The translations under genes were made by a program, and so were the position numbers. A stretch of DNA of 64,000 nt, taken from the NCBI RefSeq assembly GCF_003597395.2, contig NC_133776.1, positions 38,273,679 through 38,337,678 of the forward strand, in the 5' to 3' direction. The stretch is from Chelonoidis abingdonii (taxonomy: Eukaryota > Chordata > Testudines > Testudinidae). The notes under the pieces are model-generated. The model made no database searches, had not been told where the DNA came from, and was given only the letters and a program-made list of their open reading frames with translations. Shown here in pieces: positions 47,757 to 57,928 of the stretch (position 1 is its first letter; each line of letters opens with the position of its first letter).

Positions 47757-48254
47757 CTAGGAATTTTGGTGGATGTTTTCTGAAGACCCTTCACTGCTCT
47801 CATTGAGAAGGGCTTCTGACACTTCCCCCAGCTCAGTGTCCAGCACTTCCTCTTGAATGGTGAAGTGAATATCAGGTGAGGAAGACTCCGAACTCACACT
47901 GCTTCCCTCCATGGAGCAGACAGCACATGACAAAGATGGTACCATACTCTCTTGCAGCACATTTAGCATCATGGGGATCTGGACGGACCTCAGTCCTGAC
48001 ACGGTTGGCCGAGGTTTCATAGCTTCTCCCCAACACCTTTCTTCATCTTGGTAGAGCAGAAGCAAATTGGATTTCTTTTCTTTCCTCTTGGATTTCATGT
48101 AGCCCAGCATTATTCCCATTAAGAAGATCCCATAGAAAGACATGACAATCAGAATGTAAAAGTACTCATTGCCGCTGCTGTTGTTCTTCTCCGGAGTTTG
48201 AGGTTCAGCAGTCAACATGGTTTGGGTCATGTTTGTATGATCCATCTTCAACAT
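47757..48254 (-). CDS. KCNE4: KCNE4, potassium voltage-gated channel subfamily E member 4
   Basis: Intact 165-residue single-pass membrane protein. KCNE4 is an accessory subunit that binds Kv channel alpha subunits and is known to inhibit KCNQ1, Kv1.1 and Kv1.3. Seen here: an extracellular N-terminus of about 30 residues with sequons at N8-M-T10, N24-N-S26 and N25-S-S27; one membrane segment at about 31-52 ([18 protein letters not shown]); a basic juxtamembrane stretch (KSKRKEKK, 54-61); and the tetraleucine LLLL at 64-67, which in mammalian KCNE4 takes part in calmodulin and Kv1.3 binding. Then come an acidic, serine-rich tail and the conserved C-terminus [13 protein letters not shown]. Length is close to the classical 170-residue human form. 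I start at ATG 48254 because MLKM matches the classical mammalian start; the codon before it is TTG. That ATG has a poor context, while M4 (48243-48245) sits in AAGATGG, so some initiation there is plausible. The coding region lies in one exon. Confidence 0.97.
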   Translation of the reverse strand: MLKMDHTNMTQTMLTAEPQTPEKNNSSGNEYFYILIVMSFYGIFLMGIMLGYMKSKRKEKKSNLLLLYQDEERCWGEAMKPRPTVSGLRSVQIPMMLNVLQESMVPSLSCAVCSMEGSSVSSESSSPDIHFTIQEEVLDTELGEVSEALLNESSEGSSENIHQNS

Positions 48255-48280
48255 CAAAACACTTTCACCAGAATTTAAGC
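48255..48280 (-). other. KCNE4: KCNE4 5' UTR part of the coding exon
   Basis: Twenty-six bases lie between the likely splice acceptor and the start codon. The frame of the coding region is open through this piece (minus reading from GC TTA AAT TCT), so a longer N-terminus from an upstream exon cannot be excluded. Human KCNE4 has such a longer annotated form. Confidence 0.6.
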
Positions 48281-48293
48281 CTAGAAGAGAACA
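48281..48293 (-). promoter_or_regulatory. KCNE4: Splice acceptor before the KCNE4 coding exon
   Basis: On the minus strand the sequence reads TGTTCTCTTCTAG, then GCTTAAATTC. A pyrimidine-rich tract ending in TAG is a good 3' splice site. It implies an upstream non-coding (or N-terminal) exon at higher coordinates. Confidence 0.65.
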
Positions 48294-50034
48294 TGTGTGT
48301 TAGGTATCAAAACTCCAGATCAGATATTTGAAAACAAGCCCCTATAGACATTCATGAATTAAAAACCCAGGCTGTTCTTTGTCACTCACAGTGTGATCTT
48401 TTAAAAGCTGGCAGAACCCAACAGACTGAAGTTTGCATAGTCTACAGTGTTTGGGAAATAACTAATCTTTTAATCTAATGAAATATCATTCAAATACAAA
48501 GAGTATTGTACAGAGAGTATGCAATATTAAATTATAATAAATACAACTTTAAAATATAACAAAACCCAAGTATGGACATTTAGCATTATGAGTAAAAGTG
48601 GAAAATACTCTACCAGTCACATTTATGTAACTGAAACTGGCAATTCTGATGGTTGCCAGTGTTTCAATAGGAAAAACAAAGTTAGAAGTGTTATTCCATT
48701 GAATGATGTGGGAGAAAGAAAAGAGACGTGAGCCACTTACGTGACTATGCAAATAATTCCTTACTTCACAAAGCTCAAGAGATCCTTTCTCTGCCAAATG
48801 CTGGGTATTCTGAAAACTTTGCTCTGCTGCAGTCAGAATATATAGTCTCTCAAGAAATGTGTCATCACGTGTCCTGGAGCCCAAGTTTATAATAGTTTTG
48901 GGTTGGAGTCAACAGATGAACTCGAAGGTTTGCAGTTCGACCCACTGAACTCTTAACAGCTGTGAAAAGAAAAAGGGTTGGGAATTCAGAGTTACTTTTT
49001 CTTAACCAGCACAGCACCAGATCTTTCAAGTTGCAAATCTGTTCCCTCCCCCCGCAAAATACTAAATTTGAACACCAAAAGCTATTGTACGTAACAAAAA
49101 CTCCACTAATTATAAACTCCCCTTTGTCATAAAATACAGAAAAATATATTCACGGTTTTATAGTACACTGTGGATAAGGTCTGCTGCAGCCAGGTGCAAT
49201 GTTACTGCTTTCCCTGAAGTCTGTGGGGGGCCAGATTCTCTGGTGCCCTGAACATAGTATAGTTAATTAACCACTGACAAAAGGAGAACAAAATGCTTCC
49301 ACATTGGAATGGTGGTGGCATCCATCTACTTTGCTCTCACTTTGCACAAGGAGCAGGGAAATGGAGAATCAGGTCTTAGAACCTGAATGAACCTTTCTCT
49401 GTAGAACACCCTTGTGTATAAATGGTAGTTTTCAGTAGGATCAGTAAGCTAATAATACTTAGTATTACAGGGTCATGTTCACCCTGAAGCAGAGATTTAG
49501 TGATAGGCCCTCTGCACTATTGAAACCTATGGCTAGGCTGCCATTACAGATTGCTTCTGTAACTCTGCATGAAAATCAGAGTGCATCTGTGCCAGCCCCT
49601 GATAGCCCAGCATAGAGGACAGCACAAGGGGCAGACTAGTGAGTGAGTCCACAGAACCTACAATTGCACTGATCAGTTGAACCTAACTACTATCTCCTAT
49701 AAGTGGCACAAGGGGCCTGTGACTATTATGCCACCATAGGCTTCAGTACATGTTGCAGGAGGCCCATGCTGCATCTTGGACTTTCACCTCTGCATGGCCC
49801 CCACTCCCACACAAAGCTTGATTAGCCAGGCCCCATGCATATTATGTGAATGTCTCCTATAGTGGATCACTTTAAGGATGTTTATGTAACAGGACGCTTC
49901 CGTTCCAGACAATATTTTACCAAGGTTGTGGAATTTCCCCATTGTAGGTTCTGAACTTTTCCACAGTAAATTGTGGCTTCCTTCAACAGGCTCTAAATGC
50001 TTTACAGCATCACGTCCTCTCAGCATCCCTATGC
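48294..50034. other. Upstream of KCNE4; 5' exon not identified
   Basis: No confident exon is seen. A GTAAGT on the minus strand at 48736-48741 (CAC before it) is a possible donor but lacks support. The 111-codon minus frame at 48549-48884 has no family resemblance. No CpG island marks a promoter here. Confidence 0.45.
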
Positions 50035-50150
50035 TATATTGGTTTATATAATTATACCCATTTTATAAGTGGATAAGCCAAAGTACAGAGAAGGAAAGTG
50101 ATTTTTAATGAAATTCTTAAGTCCAGGTGACACAGAACACAAGCCCTATC
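50035..50150 (-). repeat. MIR-like fragment
   Basis: TTATACCCATTTTATAAGTG, GCCAAAGTACAGAGAAGGAA and AAGTCCAGGTGACACAGAAC follow a worn minus-strand MIR order. Confidence 0.5.
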
Positions 50151-50460
50151 CATTTTCTACTTTGATGTGTTTCTTTTTTCCATAAGGCCCATAGATAGAA
50201 AGACTAAACCAGCAGGAAGGATTCCCTTCCCTGCCCCTTGAAACTGAGGATCTGCTCTCTAGGATGTTGATTTTATTCTCTCCTCACACATTCCTATATG
50301 ATAGCTCAGTAGATGTTGATGTTGGACTAATGTCTATTGGGATTTCATGTGACAAAATCTGTCTGCAGCACCCTCTTGCCAAGTCTGCATTTTTCTTCCC
50401 TGTTCCCTACAGATTACTGAGCAGAAAGCACTAACATAAGAGTGGGCTTAAATGCCTATC

Positions 50461-50550
50461 ATAGAATATCAGGTTGGAAGGGATCTCAGAAGGTCATCTA
50501 GTCCAACCCTCTGCTCAAAGCAGGACAAACCCCATATCAGTGCAGGACTC
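50461..50550 (-). mobile_element. CR1 LINE 3' tail fragment
   Basis: ATAGAATATCAGGTTGGAAG, GGTCATCTAGTCCAACCCTC and TGCTCAAAGCAGGACAAACC are the usual CR1 3' untranslated words, also present at 29165-29225. Only about 90 bases are kept. Confidence 0.85.
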
Positions 50551-51790
50551 CCATTTGTCTGGTTACCTTTGAGAATTTTCTTTGATATTCTTGTCAGCTT
50601 CATAACACAGCCACCTCTTTCCTAGCCAAGTGGGCTAGATGATATCCTGCCCCAATAGGCCTCCCACCTGGCTGTTGGAATTTAGAATTCGACATATTAA
50701 AGCCCATGGGTTATATTTTTTCCCTCAGATAAGCATGCAAGACTTCCATGGACTTGGACAGAAGACACAAAGATTCATCCAAGGGTTAACATTTGGCCCA
50801 GTGCAATGCATCCTAGCAGGGTGAAATCTCCTCCTCATGCCCAAGTAAATGGGCTTTGTGCAGGGAACCAACTGGTAGTTGGGGGTAGAGGGGCACAGAG
50901 AGAGGGAGAAGGGCAGCTCTTCAGATCCTCTGCGGTCACTGCTCCAGCTCCTGAACTGAAACAGGGACATGTGAGAACCCCCAGTGCAGAGAACTGTGTC
51001 TACCTACATACTTGTAGCCTCTTATTCCACCTAAACTATCATGGTCCCACACTGTCCAGTCCCTGATCTTCCCCCATCACACACTAGCAGACATGGCATG
51101 GAGCCATATGCAGAAGGTAGAACTCCCTTTTGAACCTGCTCTGTAGCCTCCCATTCCCCATGTGGTGAAATGGTATGTAAAATAATACTGAATTAAATTG
51201 CTGCAGCCTGTCAGAGCACAAGAAAGCTGTGCAGGTACCACAGCCCAAACAGTTATGTAATTCCTTGAATTTTGACTGAGAGGGGAATGGATGTGCACAG
51301 TGAGTGAATGGGTATTTCTCAAAAAACATTGTAACCATGGTTACTCAGACTGGCTGCTGCCCACAGAATTCCCTCATCTGTCACACTATGTGACCCCACA
51401 TTAAATACACTTGAATTTCAAAAGAACCACTTTTGCTAGAGGAGGAGACACTAACCCCTTTTGAAATGGTAAAGAGGAGGGGTAGAAGGACACTGAGGTG
51501 AGGCTGGGTAACAGGGTAACATGGTGGAGATGATGTCAGATGTTAGATGGCCAAGTTGTTTCTGGGCTTGTGGATGAGAGTTCTGAGGACAATAGTCAAC
51601 TACAGCAGTGGATTTTACAGCAAAAACAATTATAGATTTTATAGAGTGCAGGGGTAAGAGGATGGAGAACATCTTCCAGTTGAGTAATGGCAAGTTTAGG
51701 GTGCTTTCCTCAGTCTTTACACAGTAATAATTAAATCCTTGTCTTTGTGTTATCAGCTCAGAAACAGGAAATACCTCCAAGTTATTTGTT
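50551..51790. other. Intergenic, nothing recognised
   Basis: No gene is seen. The frames at 50806-51066 and 51451-51813 have no known motif; the latter runs into the LTR that follows. Confidence 0.5.
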
Positions 51791-51795
51791 GAAGC

Positions 51796-52699
51796 TATCA
51801 TAAGCCTTCCCAAATCTGGACCTTAGCATCCAGAAATCTGGGTGCCTGCCTGAACCCTTCTAAGCTTAATTACCAGCTCAGATTTGATCTCGCTGCCACC
51901 AGCCAAGTGATTTCCAGGACTTGGCTCCCTCTCTGGTCTCCCAAAACCTTCTCTGGGAGACCCCAAGACTCAGAAGCCCTGAGTCTTACCACAAAGGGAA
52001 GTAAGCCCCCTCCCCTTAGTCTCCTCTTTCTCCCACCCAGACTTTCCTCTCTGGGCTAACCTGAGAGTACTGATGCAATCTCTTTACATCACAATACCAA
52101 GAAGCATGTCTCCTTATTCCACAAAGAGATAACCCCAAATACAAGGAAACAGAAATGATTCTATCTCTCTTTCCCTCCACCAATTCCCCGGTGCTGCAGA
52201 GCTTACCCTCCGTAGATCTAACATAAAGAGAATTCCCTTCCTTCGTTCCTTAGCCTACTCAGAGAGAAAACTCAAACAAGTCTTAAAAAGAAAGCTTTAT
52301 ATAAAAGAGAAGAAAAAAACACATGAACATATGATCTCTGCATTAATGCATAATACACAGGGCTATTACTTAAAAGAAAAATATGAATAAACAGACTTAT
52401 TCAAAAAGAGATACACTTTAACCATTCCAGCAAACTACACACATGTGAATACAAAACAAAACATATAAAAACCTACTGTTTTGCTACCTTTGTACTCACA
52501 ACTTTGAAACTGAAGATTAGAAGCTTGAAGATAGAAGCCTCTCATAACTGAGAGACAGACAAAAGACAAAGACACAACATTCCCTCCCTGAGTTTTGAAA
52601 AAATCAGTTTCCTGATTGGTCCTCTGGTCAGGTGTTTGGTTCCCCTTGTTCCCTTTACAGGTGAAAGAAACATTAACCCTTAGCTATCTGTTTATGACA
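51796..52699 (-). mobile_element. Solo LTR of an endogenous retrovirus-like element (copy 2)
   Basis: It runs from TATCATAAGCC (TG end mutated) to GTTTATGACA, flanked by GAAGC and AAAGC (51791-51795 and 52700-52704), a 5-bp duplication with one change. It aligns in order with 14005-14879: CTTCTAAGCTTAATTACCAG, GATCTAACATAAAGAGA, CTTCGTTCCTTAGCC, CCTGATTGGTCCTCTGGTCA and CATTAACCCTTAGC. On the minus strand the CCAAT box precedes a TATATAAA (52293-52300), consistent with minus orientation. No internal genes remain. Confidence 0.88.
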
Positions 52700-52811
52700 A
52701 AAGCTTATATAGAATCCAAAATTGCACCAACATCAGTGGGAGTTGGGTCTGAGTATGGGGCTTGTCCTAAAGAGGTATCACATCATACTGTTTAATTAGC
52801 AACTGTTACTA

Positions 52812-53172
52812 GAGCTGGCTGAACAATTTCTGCCTGAATTTATCTTTCCCATCAAATCAGCAGTGTACACCACACTGATCAGTGGGAAATGAGAGTGCTC
52901 AGTATACAGCGTCATGTCAATTTTGATTTGGAAAAAAAGTGGAATGGATCATTTTCATAAGGTTGACAGGGAACATTTAGTTTGTTTTTCAAAATGACTT
53001 CATTTCAATATTTTTATTCCATAAAATTTAAATCAGAATGAAACTTTTTGATAAACCCAAAACATTTTTTCCAGAATTTCATTTTGAGGGAAATTTCAAA
53101 TTTGTTTTTGTTCCATTTCAAAACAGAAAAAAATTGCAAAAATTACAGAATTTCCTGTGGAAACAACAGCTC
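52812..53172. repeat. AT-rich element with TAGAGCTGGC / ACAGCTCTGGC ends
   Basis: TAGAGCTGGCTGAACAATTT at the left and GGAAACAACAGCTCT at the right face each other. The interior is a run of TTTTG, CATTTCAAT and GAAATTT words with partial self-complementarity. Same family as 33820-34245 and 735-876. The 69-codon frame inside is Phe- and Lys-rich by composition. Confidence 0.55.
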
Positions 53173-53465
53173 TGGCTCCTGCACAGCTTTAGTTATTATC
53201 CATCTTCATTCATCTTTGTCATGAGGAGAATCTTACTCTCAGCATGAGCTATAAAAATTAGTTTATGAACAGTCCACTGTTGCCCCTCCTATTTTCATCC
53301 CCCAGAGGTTTCCAGGGCTACCAAAGGAGAAGAGAAGAATGGCCAGCCAATCAAGACAAATTATAACATTGAAAAGGTCACTTCCCCTCTCCTGGATTGC
53401 CGCGAGCAGCTAGTCCGGAGAAGGCACTCACATCTTAATGGGTCTTTTGTGACAAAAGTAACGTG
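53173..53465. other. Intergenic, nothing recognised
   Basis: No gene or bounded repeat is seen. Confidence 0.5.
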
Positions 53466-53473
53466 AATGGAAG

Positions 53474-53704
53474 CAGGGCTGGCTCCAGGCACCACCAAAG
53501 AAAGCAGGTGCCTAGGGCGGCCAATAGAAAGGGGCAGTAGTCCGTCCGTTGTTGGGGCAGCCCGCCCAGGTCTGTGGCAGCACTTCAGCGGTGGGTCCTT
53601 CACTCCTTCTTCCTCTTCAACAGCACTTCGGCAGCCGCTTAATCGGGGGTTTTCCTTTTTTTTTTTCCTCACTTGAGGCAGTACAAAAGCTGGAGCTGGC
53701 CCTG
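53474..53704. mobile_element. hAT-type MITE, CAGGGC family (231 bp)
   Basis: CAGGGCTGGCTCCAGG and CTGGAGCTGGCCCTG are inverted ends. A perfect 8-bp duplication AATGGAAG lies at 53466-53473 and 53705-53712. Internal words CACTTCAGCGG, GGTCCTTCACTC and CACTTCGGCAG are shared with 5438-5802. Open frames across it (125 codons minus, 69 and 165 plus) are fortuitous. Confidence 0.92.
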
Positions 53705-53712
53705 AATGGAAG

Positions 53713-55535
53713 TGGCATATCTTTAAGAATAACAACAAGACTTTGTTCTTCTTTAAACACCCTTCATCCAGGGACTCAAATATTCATTAAGGCTCACAGC
53801 TTCCCCATGGGTAGGTATCTATCTGATGACAAAGGCAGCAAGGCCCAGGGGATGACAGAACATGAACCCACACTCAAAATAAAGGTTAGGAGAGAGGAGA
53901 AAGGGAAATGGCACAGAAAGAATCCATTATCAGTACAACATGAGCTGCAGCAAGCAGTTTCCCCCAGAGAGCCAGAGAAGTTGCTGCAGGCTGAAGTGGA
54001 AAGTACAGGCTTAACCCTTTGGGGACCACTGTGTTCCCAGTGCTGAATTTATGTGTCAGTTTCTATCTAGTAAGTCAAAAAGACTGCTGTTACATAATTA
54101 TCCGGGCTTGATTACATGAGCTGCTGAAGCACCCTCAACTCCCATTAGTCCATATGGCATATGTACAAAGTTCTCTAATGGTTTTCTTCTCTGAAGCAAT
54201 CATTTTAAAACTGATGTGAAAGAAAGGGAAGAGAGTTGGGGGAGTATTGTGAGAAGTGGAACTTTAATGGGGATGGCAGGTCAGATATCTACAGCTGAAA
54301 GAGGAAATGGGAGACCTTTCATTGTACAAATATTTACTAAATTGTGGCTCAGAACATTTACATACTACAGCTGAGAAGGGAGATTAAAGGATAATTAGTA
54401 TCTTGAGTTTACATACATAATTTCATTTAAGCTAAAATTGGTGATCGTGAGGTATCTGAAACCTGAAAGAAGCAAGCAAAAAGAGCATTGATGTTTGATT
54501 GCTCCTTTTAAAAAAGACCTGCCACATTAATATGTGTGCTGACATTTGGGCCCATCATGAAAGCATAAGCCTGTCTAAAGGTATGATCCAGATCACTAAA
54601 GTCAATTTCCATTAACTTCAATGGGCTTTGAATCCAATCCAAAGCAAATGTCAGGGCAGAAGTGATGGATATTATAACAATAGCTGCCAAACTCTCAAAG
54701 TTGCCACTAGGACATGATGCAATAAAGCATTCAGGAATCCTTTCCTGAAAAGACACTAACTGCTGCATAAAAGTGCAAAACCATTATTAACCTGCCACAT
54801 CTAACATCAGAGCACCTCTCACATTGCTCTGTGTTTCAATGTAACTTTCCCTCTCTCTCAGTTGTCTCTCATCATACCATATAAATGTATAACTTTTTTT
54901 TCTTACACACACATCTTCCCCGTCTCCTTTTCTGGAGCAAGATAATCACCTGCTTCTACAGCAAAATCCACAATGCTGCACACATACCCATTGGCAAGAA
55001 GTGACTTTCTTTCCAGTTAATAGCTGCTAAAGGCAAACATTACAAGCCCAGCGTTCATAGCACCAATGGGTAAAAAGCAGCATTAATACTGATCCGATAA
55101 AACAACTGAAATGTTCATACAATATACAGTGAACTCTCTGTTCTCTAAGTGAAAATATATTTTTAAAAATGAGGAGAGCCTTCCAATGTTTTGCCTTAAA
55201 AAAGCAAAAAATAACTACATTAAGAATGTCTCTACATTATAGTATGCACAGTGTGTGAGGCACTTAACAAATATATATAAAAGACACCACCACTGCCCTG
55301 AGTACCCTCCAATCTATGAACAGAATATTCAGACCTAAAGATAGGAAGGGAGGCAACACAGTCCAGTTTGACAGAGGAGTAGAGTATGACATATGTCCTG
55401 TGTTTCCATGTTGGGTTTGTTTTTTGGTTTGTTACGTAATTAAATTAAAATTACAGTTAATTTTCAAAACAGTATTTAGAACTACCTGCCACTGTTCCAG
55501 AATCACCATGGGGTGAACGGAACTCTTGTTTCTTT
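53713..55535. other. Intergenic with one palindromic unit
   Basis: No gene is seen. At 54585-54650, ATGATCCAGATCACTAAAGT and CATTAACTTCAATGGGC resemble the dispersed palindrome. The rest is unassigned. Confidence 0.5.
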
Positions 55536-55743
55536 GGCTTTGTCTTTACAAGGAAAATTAGGACTCATCCTTCTTAACTGGTGGTAGCTAATATGGAGTC
55601 AGTACAATTTTTACCACTATGTCCTCTAATACCGCTCAGGATAGTTCTAGTCAACCTAGTGGTTAAAAAAGCAGTGGCTTTCTACACTATCTTTCCTAGA
55701 CATGGTGAAAAATTGCCCAAATGAGTCTGGTGTAGACATAGCT
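55536..55743. mobile_element. Possible Harbinger-like MITE, diverged
   Basis: GGCTTTGTCTTTACA at the left resembles the complement of TGTAGACATAGC at the right, the end pattern of the GTCTACACTA family. The interior is worn and no clear 3-bp duplication is visible. Confidence 0.4.
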
Positions 55744-55841
55744 GTGTTAATGATACTATATTAACTTCCCAGCAGGAAGCAGAGACTTTTGAGGTAGATG
55801 AGGTTCCTGAACTTAGGTATTTGACTTAACAGCAGTATTTT

Positions 55842-55869
55842 AGAAAGAAAGAAAGAAAGAAAGAAAGAA
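55842..55869. repeat. (GAAA)n microsatellite
   Basis: About seven uninterrupted AGAA units. Confidence 0.95.
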
Positions 55870-55924
55870 TCTGGTTTTTTTTCCTGGAAAAAATGTGATT
55901 TAAAAAAAAAAATCAATGGCTCTA

Positions 55925-55927
<3 letters not shown>

Positions 55928-55956
<29 letters not shown>
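55928..55956. repeat. (TG)n microsatellite
   Basis: About fourteen uninterrupted TG units, which give a run of Cys-Val codons in one short open frame that is not a gene. Confidence 0.95.
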
Positions 55957-55959
<3 letters not shown>

Positions 55960-55969
55960 CAATAGAAAG

Positions 55970-56331
55970 TGCTACAGATACCATTGTACCATTTTTCTGC
56001 GCATAAAGAATTTAAGATGGCTGCTATCCTTCTCTAGTTTTAGAGATGGACTTTTTCTGTCTCAAATTCATGCAGAAAAACAAAATATAAGTTTCTGATC
56101 TTTTAGTAACAGGAATCTAGTACAAATATTTACTTCCATCGGTATAAAGAAGTCTTATGATGGGACATGCACGTGTCCTGTGAAGCTTCCCTGATTCTAA
56201 CATACTCAGAATCAGCATCGTAATGTGACATTGGGGAAGGCTTCTTTCCCAACAGGTTATGGATAAAGAGATTGAGTTTTCAAGAATCCCCTTAAGCATA
56301 AAAGATGCTTATCCAAATAAATAACTGAAAC
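55970..56331. other. Intergenic, nothing recognised
   Basis: No gene or bounded repeat is seen. Confidence 0.5.
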
Positions 56332-56334
56332 TAA

Positions 56335-56617
56335 GGCCTTGTCTACATTAATGAGGTAAATCAATCTAAATTACATAAATTATGTAACTTATTTCAACGT
56401 AGCTTAGATCACTTGAAGTGGTGTCTACACCATGCTATGTTGATGGAAGATGGTCTCCCATTGATATAGCTTCTGCCTCTCATTGAGGTGTAGTACTGAA
56501 GTTGATGAGAAAGCGCTCTCCTATCAACTTATCACGTCTTCACCAGACCCACTAAATCGACGCCACTGCATCAGTCGCAATAGCGCCAATTTAGCCTATA
56601 GAGAAGACAACAAGCCC
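56335..56617. mobile_element. PIF/Harbinger-like MITE, GTCTACACTA family (283 bp)
   Basis: The left end GGCCTTGTCTACATTAATG faces the right end AGAAGACAACAAGCCC. Flanks TAA (56332-56334) and TCA (56618-56620) fit a worn 3-bp duplication. Internal words TAGCTTAGATCACTTGAAG and CGACGCCACTG recall the copy at 41893. No transposase. Confidence 0.65.
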
Positions 56618-56809
56618 TCAGGCTGAGTTTAGATTACAACTCAACTTTGTCTTTTTCAAACAAAACAACTTTCTGTTAGCTCATTTCTTGTTCTGCAGTC
56701 ATCATTCATTTACAAATCTGATTGCACTTATCCCTTCTGCTTTTCTTTTCTGCTAGCTCAGTGGAAGCCAAGCATGGTTATTTGGTGGTTTTTTTAGAAA
56801 TAACATTTA

Positions 56810-56935
56810 TAGACTCATAGACTCATAGGTCAGAAGGGACCAATATGATCATCTAGGCATAAAGCAGGCCACAGAACCCTACCCATCCACTTTTATAACA
56901 ACCCTAACCCATGACTGAGTTATTGAAGTCCTTCA
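56810..56935 (-). mobile_element. CR1 LINE 3' tail fragment
   Basis: TATAGACTCATAGACTCATA (the short tail repeat), AGGTCAGAAGGGACCAATAT and GATCATCTAGGC, with AAAGCAGGCCACAGAACC, are the familiar CR1 3' end of turtles and birds, read on the minus strand. Confidence 0.85.
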
Positions 56936-57242
56936 AAGACAGAAGAAAAGTGGACTGATGCACTTTATAAGGCTATATTACACACAAGCCATGAAATGAT
57001 ATGGTAAGGACTGGGGATCCAGTGGCTTTAGAACTGCCTTTTATTGATAAAGATACAATGGGAATTCTCATGGTCTATAATACTTCAAAAAGATTTTAAA
57101 AAATAGACAGGAAATTAATCACTGGGGAAATCAAATACCCTGAAGTCAAAGAGACAGTTGTTGCTTAGTTTTAACTACAGCCAGCAAACTCAGTTACTGT
57201 TTCTTGTAACATGAAAACTCTAAAGAGGCTAATGTTTTAGAC

Positions 57243-57543
57243 CAGGGTTTCTCAAACAGGGGTTGCCGCTTGTATAGGGAAAGCCCCTGGTGGGCCAGGC
57301 TGGTTTGTTTACCTGCCCAGTCCGCTGGTCCGGCTGATTGCAGCTCCCACTGGCCACGGTACACCGCTCCAGGACAAGGGGGCTGCTGGAAGCAGCGCAG
57401 GCCGAGGGATGTACTGGCCGCTGCTTCCAGCAGTTCCCATTGGCCACGATTGGCTGGACCTGCGGACGGGGCAGGTAAACAAACTGGCCCGGCCTGCCTG
57501 GGGCTTTCCTACACAAGCAGCGACCCCTGTTTGAGAAACTCTG
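57243..57543. mobile_element. hAT-type MITE, CAGGGTTTCTCAAAC family (301 bp)
   Basis: CAGGGTTTCTCAAACAGGGG pairs with the right end CCCCTGTTTGAGAAACTCTG. The 8-bp duplication is TTTTAGAC and TTTTAGAT (one change). The interior is near-palindromic with GGTTTGTTTACCTGCCC facing GGGGCAGGTAAACAAAC. Long open frames on both strands (145 and 210 codons) follow from this GC-rich palindrome and are not genes. Confidence 0.93.
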
Positions 57544-57561
57544 TTTTAGATCAATTAGTGC

Positions 57562-57920
57562 CAGGGCCACCCAGAGGAGGGGGAAAGTGGGGCAATTTGC
57601 CCCAGGCCCTGGGCGGGGCCGCCATGAGAGTTTTTCGGGGTCCCTGGAGCGGGGTCCTTCACTCACTCCAGGGGCCCTGGAAAACTCTCGGGGGGCCCAG
57701 GCCCCCGGAGCTTCTTCCTCTCTGGGTCTTCGACAGCAATTCAGCGGCGAGGGGTCCTTCCACTCTGGGACCCACCACCGAAGTGCTCCGAAGACCCACA
57801 GCAGGGGGTCCTTCCACCCCGGGACCTGCTGCCAAAGTGCCAGGTCTTTGGTGGCAATTCAGCAGTGGGGAGCCCCTCCACCGAAGACCCCAGGCTCCCT
57901 GAATCCTCTGGGTGTCCCCG
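57562..57920. mobile_element. hAT-type MITE, CAGGGCCACCCAGAGG ends (359 bp)
   Basis: CAGGGCCACCCAGAGGA faces TCCTCTGGGTGTCCCCG. A perfect 8-bp duplication ATTAGTGC lies at 57554-57561 and 57921-57928. Internal words GGGTCCTTCCAC, CACCGAAG and GGCAATTCAGC are shared with the CAGGGC family. It lies 18 bases from the preceding MITE. Confidence 0.92.
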
Positions 57921-57928
57921 ATTAGTGC

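Noticed and set aside
48255..48257. An upstream start giving a 166-residue KCNE4
   Set aside because: The codon is TTG, not ATG. The matching mammalian start is the next codon, ATG at 48254.
48549..48884. 111-codon minus-strand frame just upstream of KCNE4 as an N-terminal exon
   Set aside because: It does not resemble the longer mammalian KCNE4 N-terminus, and no good donor with matching phase to the acceptor at 48281 is evident.
53549..54046. 165-codon plus-strand open frame
   Set aside because: It begins inside a hAT MITE and exits into unrelated flank, so it cannot be an ancestral coding unit. No domain is recognised.
57270..57902. 210-codon plus-strand open frame
   Set aside because: It runs across two adjacent hAT MITEs and the gap between them. 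The residues follow the GC-rich palindromic sequence, and the opposite strand is open too.
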